A stretch of 16,361 bases of DNA, taken from contig JAISII010000187.1 of the NCBI GenBank assembly GCA_031262125.1, positions 1 to 16,361 of the forward strand. Direction: 5' to 3'. The notes below the pieces were generated by a model. That model saw nothing but the letters and a program-made list of their open reading frames with translations, did no database searches and had not been told where the DNA came from. This DNA is from Oscillospiraceae bacterium. GTDB taxonomy: Bacteria > Bacillota > Clostridia > Oscillospirales > Acutalibacteraceae. The position numbers and the translations under genes are program-made. Position 1 is the first letter of the stretch; each line of letters starts with the position of its first letter. Below are positions 12,565 through 16,361 of the stretch, piece after piece.

Positions 12565-13802
12565 TGCCGCTATTGTCTAACTCAGCGTCGGGCACGGCTA
12601 ACCTGCCGCCCGGCAATTTTGTTAATTTGCCGTCGAACATTCCGCCTTATTTAGAGTACGAAACCGAGTCCGGCACAACGTCCGGCACAACGTCGGGCAC
12701 AACGTCCGGCACCGAGTCCGACACAACGTCGGGCACAGAGTCGGGCACAACGTCGGGCACGGCTAACCTGCCGCCCGAAAAAGACACTCTGCTAAAATAT
12801 TTGCCCGATTTTTACAAGCCCGTTTTAGAAACACAAGAGCTTGCAAAAACCGAGGACGAAATGTTTAAAGAGGCGGTTAGCCACTTTTTGGCGTTGCGGG
12901 CTAACCAGTATATTCCTACCGCCGACGAAGAGGGCATAAAACGAATAGAAAAGCTGCTTAATATTAAAGCCAACCCCGACCCTGCGGTAGAGTCGCTTAA
13001 ATTTAGAAAAGAGCGACTTATTAACAGGTTATCGCTGCACCCGATGTTTACAACCCCGTTTTTAAGGCAAAGGTTTAACACTCTGCTGGGTTCTCACAAT
13101 TGGGGCATAGAGGTTGACTATAAAAATCGAATATTAAACCTAAGCTTTGCCGCAACAGATGTTTGCTGGACACAAGAAATTCTTGCCACAGTTTTAACAA
13201 CCATACCGGCAAATATGAGGTTTACCCAGTCGCCGCAAATATCCAACGCAATACAAATCGACGATACGTTAAGCAACTACAGGTATATTTCGTGGCTTTA
13301 CTATTTAGGCAGTTGGCAATTGGGCAACACCACCCCGTTTGCCTATTTGCAAAGCACCGCCAACGGGTTTAACTACAGGCTTAACGGGCAATGGCTTTTA
13401 GGGGCAGAACCCTTTTTAACTTTACAAGAAAACGATGAAGGAGAACTTATAACAATGTCCAACGCAAGCTCAATTACAGGCAATTTGTTAGGGGCAACCG
13501 CCGCTTTTTGTGCCAAAGATATCAAAAAGGTGCTAATTAATGGTCATTATGCTATCGAAGAGGTTAGCACAAATAGCGTGCAAGAGGCAGACGGCGGCAG
13601 CATTTGCACCGTAAGCTATAACGTACCCATAGAGGCAACCCAAACAGAGGAAGACCAAAACGCAATAACACAAATTGAATTACTCGACAAAAACAATGCA
13701 GTACTAACCACCGCCGAGGTTTTTGTTGATAATACATACGGTGTTTTAATGCAGCATAAAATAAAATTTGCAGAAAAAAAAGAAATTTTGGAGGAAACTT
13801 AA
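12564..13802 (+). CDS. xkdU: XkdU-like (DUF2313/YmfQ) baseplate protein with extra N- and C-terminal regions
   Basis: 412 aa. ATG 12564 overlaps the previous stop (TAATG), with GGAGGTGG 6 nt ahead. Residues 72-225 are the DUF2313 core (DTLLKYLPDFYKPVLETQEL, KRIEKLLNI, FRKERLINRLSLHPMFTTPF, NWGIEVDYKNRIL, TIPANMRF), related to P2 gpI, which joins baseplate and fibres. In front are about 70 residues with a Thr/Ser/Gly/Glu repeat (35-66) between two copies of SGTANLPP. Behind the core is an unusual region: 235-285 has a WLYYLGSWQLGNTTPFA and QWLLGAEPF motif pair, and 345-405 looks like a separate beta domain (CTVSYNVPIEA, ITQIELLDKNNAVLTTAEVF) seen in fibre-attached proteins. DUF2313 proteins are commonly about 200 aa, so this looks like a fusion. 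Confidence 0.85.
   Translation: MPLLSNSASGTANLPPGNFVNLPSNIPPYLEYETESGTTSGTTSGTTSGTESDTTSGTESGTTSGTANLPPEKDTLLKYLPDFYKPVLETQELAKTEDEMFKEAVSHFLALRANQYIPTADEEGIKRIEKLLNIKANPDPAVESLKFRKERLINRLSLHPMFTTPFLRQRFNTLLGSHNWGIEVDYKNRILNLSFAATDVCWTQEILATVLTTIPANMRFTQSPQISNAIQIDDTLSNYRYISWLYYLGSWQLGNTTPFAYLQSTANGFNYRLNGQWLLGAEPFLTLQENDEGELITMSNASSITGNLLGATAAFCAKDIKKVLINGHYAIEEVSTNSVQEADGGSICTVSYNVPIEATQTEEDQNAITQIELLDKNNAVLTTAEVFVDNTYGVLMQHKIKFAEKKEILEET
12586..12777 (+). repeat. 12-bp coding tandem repeat with 27-bp flanking direct repeats
   Basis: Eight 12-bp units run from 12665 to 12760, each (GAG or ACG)TC(C/G)G(G/A)CAC(A/C/G), encoding (E/T)S(G/D)T. The array is bracketed by two identical 27-bp segments at 12586-12612 and 12751-12777 beginning CGTCGGGCACGG and ending CCTGCCGCCCG. 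The second overlaps the last repeat unit. This suggests expansion from an original SGT-ANLPP segment. Frame is kept throughout, so copy number could vary without breaking the gene. Confidence 0.88.
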
Positions 13803-13803
13803 A

Positions 13804-15312
13804 ATGGCAGCATTCACAAACTTGCCGGCAGATTTGCCGGAAAACTGGACAGCGAATCAAATCATATCACCAAACGGCACAGAAGCCGGGCTAAGTGAAC
13901 AACACGGCTACAACTATCAGTCTAAGCAAATTAACAACACGCAAAAAGCGGTTAATGCTCTTGTAAAAGAGACCGCACAAAAAACCCCCTCAGCCGGGCG
14001 AAAACTATATCTAAAAGTGCGTGCTACCGATTGGACTGCACCCACGTGCTTGTTTGGCACTTTGGCAGAAGAAGGGCAACAAGATGAAGAATTTCATTAT
14101 GGTCCGCCTTATAATACAGGTTGGACGCTAAAAGGGCAAGGTTTTTTTGCCGGATATAACCCGGAAGGCTTTTTGCCGGGAACTTATTTGGAAGATGAAG
14201 ATTTGTGGGTTTGGGATATTCCGAAAAATGCCGAAGTATTTTTCTTCAGACAATTTCAAGCGTCCACGAGATTTAACTCTGACAGCTTGGTGTTGCCGAT
14301 TTATCCCGCTGATGTTTGCAATAACATAATGATTAAACAGAATACTAATGGTTCTTTTGGCAATGTTTTTGATTATGACACCAAAACCCAAAAAATAATC
14401 TTCCAAGCCCCCGCCGGGGAACAAATCCAAACCTACACAGCAACTTACGGCAGCTATACCGGTGCCCCCGACAATAAGGTTACTGTTAATATGACACCTT
14501 TAGGGTTTATATCGATTGACAACTCAATTTCGCAAGACCGTCGTATGCACTATTATGTGGATATTCCCGAATTTGACGACCAAGGGCGTACAATCGATGA
14601 CGTTATTATAGAATGTGATGCAACATCATATTCCAGCGGATATATTCAGGTAAGCCGTAGTTTACAATATGCGATAAACTCGGCAGCGGCAGGGTCTGTC
14701 TATGGAATACCTGTTATCTACCCATACACCGACGAATACACCACTTATCGAATATTCACGGCAGAAAGTTCGGGTAGTTTGTTTGACGCCTTGACCGCCG
14801 AGGTTGGTAAGCTTAAATACTTGCGGTCTACCCCGACTATTAGCGATAGCACAAATGCAAGTTTTAACAATCGTGAAATTGCAAGCTTTTTACAAGGAAA
14901 ATCCGGTGCAGTAACACTGCCGATTTATATAAAAGAAGAGTTCTTTTTACAAATCAACAATTTGGGTCATCAAACAAATATAATTGAAAGTGGAGCTTTC
15001 CCGGGCTTTTTTACCAATGCAGATGGAAATTTGGTGGAAACTGATGCGTTGTTTGTTCCCATATTAACCAATGAAAATTATATGGCATTTCCCGAATACC
15101 TTAGAACTGCACACGTTCACGGACGCTATGAAGCAGGCTTTTGGAAGATAGAAGTAAGCACCGAGGGTGTAGAAACTCATCAACATAGCCAAGCACTAAT
15201 AAGTTGTATTGGTCCGACATTTATAGGCTATTTATATTACCCGCACCCACTCAGAAATATAGGCTTTGCCGGACACACAGAAGGATTTACTTACAGGCTT
15301 TACGGCAGATAA
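13804..15312 (+). CDS. Tail fibre / receptor-binding protein
   Basis: 502 aa from ATG 13804, one base after the upstream stop, with TTGGAGGAAA (13788-13797) ahead. The same frame opens at 13768 inside the previous gene, but that start lacks a proper site and would add a run of Lys. The N-terminus (NLPADLPENW, ISPNGTEAGLSEQHGYNY, QINNTQKAVNALV) is the attachment type seen in fibres of xkd-type phages. Residues 65-390 are beta-rich without a family I recognise. The C-terminal 390-502 contains HVH (437-439) and HQH (459-461) and ends in an aromatic GFTYRLYGR. Codon use drifts from the upstream genes (more GAT for Asp). Binding of a host surface ligand is inferred from position; the receptor cannot be told. 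Confidence 0.75.
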   Translation: MAAFTNLPADLPENWTANQIISPNGTEAGLSEQHGYNYQSKQINNTQKAVNALVKETAQKTPSAGRKLYLKVRATDWTAPTCLFGTLAEEGQQDEEFHYGPPYNTGWTLKGQGFFAGYNPEGFLPGTYLEDEDLWVWDIPKNAEVFFFRQFQASTRFNSDSLVLPIYPADVCNNIMIKQNTNGSFGNVFDYDTKTQKIIFQAPAGEQIQTYTATYGSYTGAPDNKVTVNMTPLGFISIDNSISQDRRMHYYVDIPEFDDQGRTIDDVIIECDATSYSSGYIQVSRSLQYAINSAAAGSVYGIPVIYPYTDEYTTYRIFTAESSGSLFDALTAEVGKLKYLRSTPTISDSTNASFNNREIASFLQGKSGAVTLPIYIKEEFFLQINNLGHQTNIIESGAFPGFFTNADGNLVETDALFVPILTNENYMAFPEYLRTAHVHGRYEAGFWKIEVSTEGVETHQHSQALISCIGPTFIGYLYYPHPLRNIGFAGHTEGFTYRLYGR

Positions 15313-15329
15313 CATAAGGAGGGCAGACA

Positions 15330-16361
15330 ATGCCGGCAACATTAATTAAAGAGATAAAAATTGCGTTTGGCGACTGCACAACCCCTGCACTAATTGCAAA
15401 AGCAGGGGTCGCCTACGACCACTTAAGCATCAAGCTTGTCGGCACTTTGCCCGCCGACTGGCAAAGCGAGGCGTACACATATTTTTATGCGTTCGATTTG
15501 CCCGATTGCAAAAGCAAGTTGACAAAACCGCTGCAATTAGACAGCAGCGGGCAACTTGTTTTTTTTATGCCGCAAGAGCTTATGCAATGCGGCGAAGTTA
15601 GGGTTAGCGTTAAAATTTATGCTCAAACCGAGGACGGATTGCAGCCAATAAAAACGTCTGCCCCCGCAAAACTGCAAATTATGCAGGGGTCTTGCCCAAC
15701 ACAGCAGGTTGACGATTACGATGTTGACTTGCTGGACGATTATTTGCGTGAGCTTGGGCAGCAGGGCAGCAGTTTGGCACACGAGCTTGCCGCCGAAGCA
15801 GAAGCCCGCACGGCAGCCGACACCATTTTGCAATCAGATATCACTTTGACAGCACAGAATATTACCGCCGAAGCCACCACCAGAGCAGCAGCCGATGAGG
15901 CGTTGCAGTTGGCGATAGAGGCAATCCAAACCAATGGTAGTATTGCCGCCGAAGCAGAAGCCCGCACGGCAGCCGACACCACTTTGCAATCAGATATCAC
16001 TTTGACTGCACAGAACCTTACCGCCGAGGCAGCCACCAGAGCAGCAGCCGATGAGGCGTTGCAGTTGGCGATAGAGGCGAACCAAACCGCCGTAGCTAAA
16101 GAAGTTACCGACCGCACGGCAGCCGACACCACTTTGCAATCAGATATCACTTTGACAGCACAGAATATTACAGCCGAAGCAGCCACCCGAGCAGCAGCCG
16201 ATGAGGCGTTGCAGGGTGATATAGATAATTTATCCTTCAGCAAAACCCTCACCGACATAGTAGAAACCTACGCCGATATGCAAAACTGGAACGTGCCGGT
16301 AGACCAGTGGGGGAACCTAAACCACCGAACCGTGCCGGTGCAGGGCGACGTGCTTAAGGTT
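15330..16361 (+). CDS. BppU-like baseplate/fibre protein, 3' end beyond window
   Basis: An open frame of 344 codons with no stop before the window end, so the protein is partial. ATG 15330 has AAGGAGGG (15316-15323) 6 nt upstream. Residues 1-130 (LIKEIKIAFGDCTTPALIAK, HLSIKLVGTLPADW, then GEVRVSVKIYAQTEDG and IKTSAPAKLQIMQGS) look like an Ig-like attachment domain comparable to the N-terminal part of BppU-type upper baseplate proteins. Residues about 150-300 are a trimeric-coiled-coil-like repeat of E.(E/A).R(T/A)AAD..LQ..I units. After that DIVETYADMQNWNVPVDQWG starts a new domain that continues off the window, probably toward a receptor-binding head. A side-fibre role is inferred. Confidence 0.75.
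   Translation, partial: MPATLIKEIKIAFGDCTTPALIAKAGVAYDHLSIKLVGTLPADWQSEAYTYFYAFDLPDCKSKLTKPLQLDSSGQLVFFMPQELMQCGEVRVSVKIYAQTEDGLQPIKTSAPAKLQIMQGSCPTQQVDDYDVDLLDDYLRELGQQGSSLAHELAAEAEARTAADTILQSDITLTAQNITAEATTRAAADEALQLAIEAIQTNGSIAAEAEARTAADTTLQSDITLTAQNLTAEAATRAAADEALQLAIEANQTAVAKEVTDRTAADTTLQSDITLTAQNITAEAATRAAADEALQGDIDNLSFSKTLTDIVETYADMQNWNVPVDQWGNLNHRTVPVQGDVLKV
15789..16220 (+). repeat. In-frame repeats of about 150-156 bp in the fibre gene
   Basis: Three copies of a 50-52 codon unit. The landmark CGCACGGCAGCCGACACC recurs at 15807, 15963 and 16113, giving periods of 156 and 150 bp. Each unit contains two related half-repeats, an R-TAAD-T-LQ half and an R-AAAD-EALQ half. DNA identity between copies is high, implying recent duplication or gene conversion. 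The third copy lacks the LAIEA segment and passes straight into the next domain. Confidence 0.85.

Noticed and set aside
13768..13803. Earlier in-frame start for the fibre gene (adds MQKKKKFWRKLK)
   Set aside because: It lies inside the preceding gene, has no Shine-Dalgarno at the right distance, and the residues are an out-of-frame reading of that gene's end. ATG 13804 has GGAGG in place.
15740..16258. Long minus strand frame opposite the fibre repeats
   Set aside because: It is the antisense of a repetitive Ala-rich coding stretch. The + strand frame runs unbroken from a good ribosome binding site at 15316 to the window end.

Overview
The window is the head-to-tail structural module of a contractile-tailed (myovirus-type) phage or prophage, all on the + strand. 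Gene order and protein sequences match the PBSX/skin (xkd/yqb) architecture of Bacillota. Strong AGGAGG-type ribosome binding sites, some TTG/GTG starts, moderate GC (by eye in the mid-40s %) and dispersed palindromic repeats of a kind I associate with Clostridia genomes suggest a gut-type Clostridia host. I cannot name the species. No integrase, lysis gene or attachment site is in view, so prophage versus free phage is undecided.

Layout. Positions 1-286 hold no convincing gene: palindromic repeat elements, an intrinsic terminator (158-193) and a short leader. Positions 287-2402 are the head genes: coiled-coil scaffold, probable decoration protein, E-type major capsid protein. Positions 2452-3268 hold two neck/connector proteins. 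Positions 3269-3510 are a gene-free block of repeats (a 17-bp repeat, a dispersed palindromic repeat, a large hairpin, a 15-bp tandem array) running up to the start codon of the tail terminator gene (3511-3972). Positions 3976-8492 carry tail sheath, tail tube, tail assembly chaperone with a -1 frameshift extension, and a short tape measure protein. Positions 8498-13802 carry the baseplate set: XkdP-like, XkdQ-like hub, a DUF2577-type protein with a histidine-rich insert, XkdS-like, XkdT-like (baseplate J) and XkdU-like (DUF2313) with extra N- and C-terminal regions. Positions 13804-16361 carry two fibre or receptor-binding proteins; the second runs off the window end.

How the genes work together. 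Scaffold and capsid protein build the prohead, and the neck proteins close the filled head. Tube protein polymerises around the tape measure with help from the two chaperone forms, sheath assembles outside it, and the terminator caps the tail. The baseplate genes form the hub and wedges, and the last two genes should recognise the host. Genes are tightly packed (TAATG overlaps, gaps under 25 nt) except at the two repeat blocks.

Points of most interest: (1) a complete -1 slippery heptamer A AAA AAC at 6234-6240 with a 62-residue extension easily missed by ATG-based gene callers; (2) two copies of one palindromic repeat family in opposite orientation, inside the phage structural operon; (3) a 15-bp tandem array forming the ribosome-binding leader of the tail terminator gene, where PBSX/skin-type phages usually carry an HK97-gp10-like gene; (4) four evenly spaced HxH motifs inserted in the DUF2577-type baseplate protein; (5) a 12-bp coding repeat flanked by 27-bp direct repeats in the DUF2313 gene.
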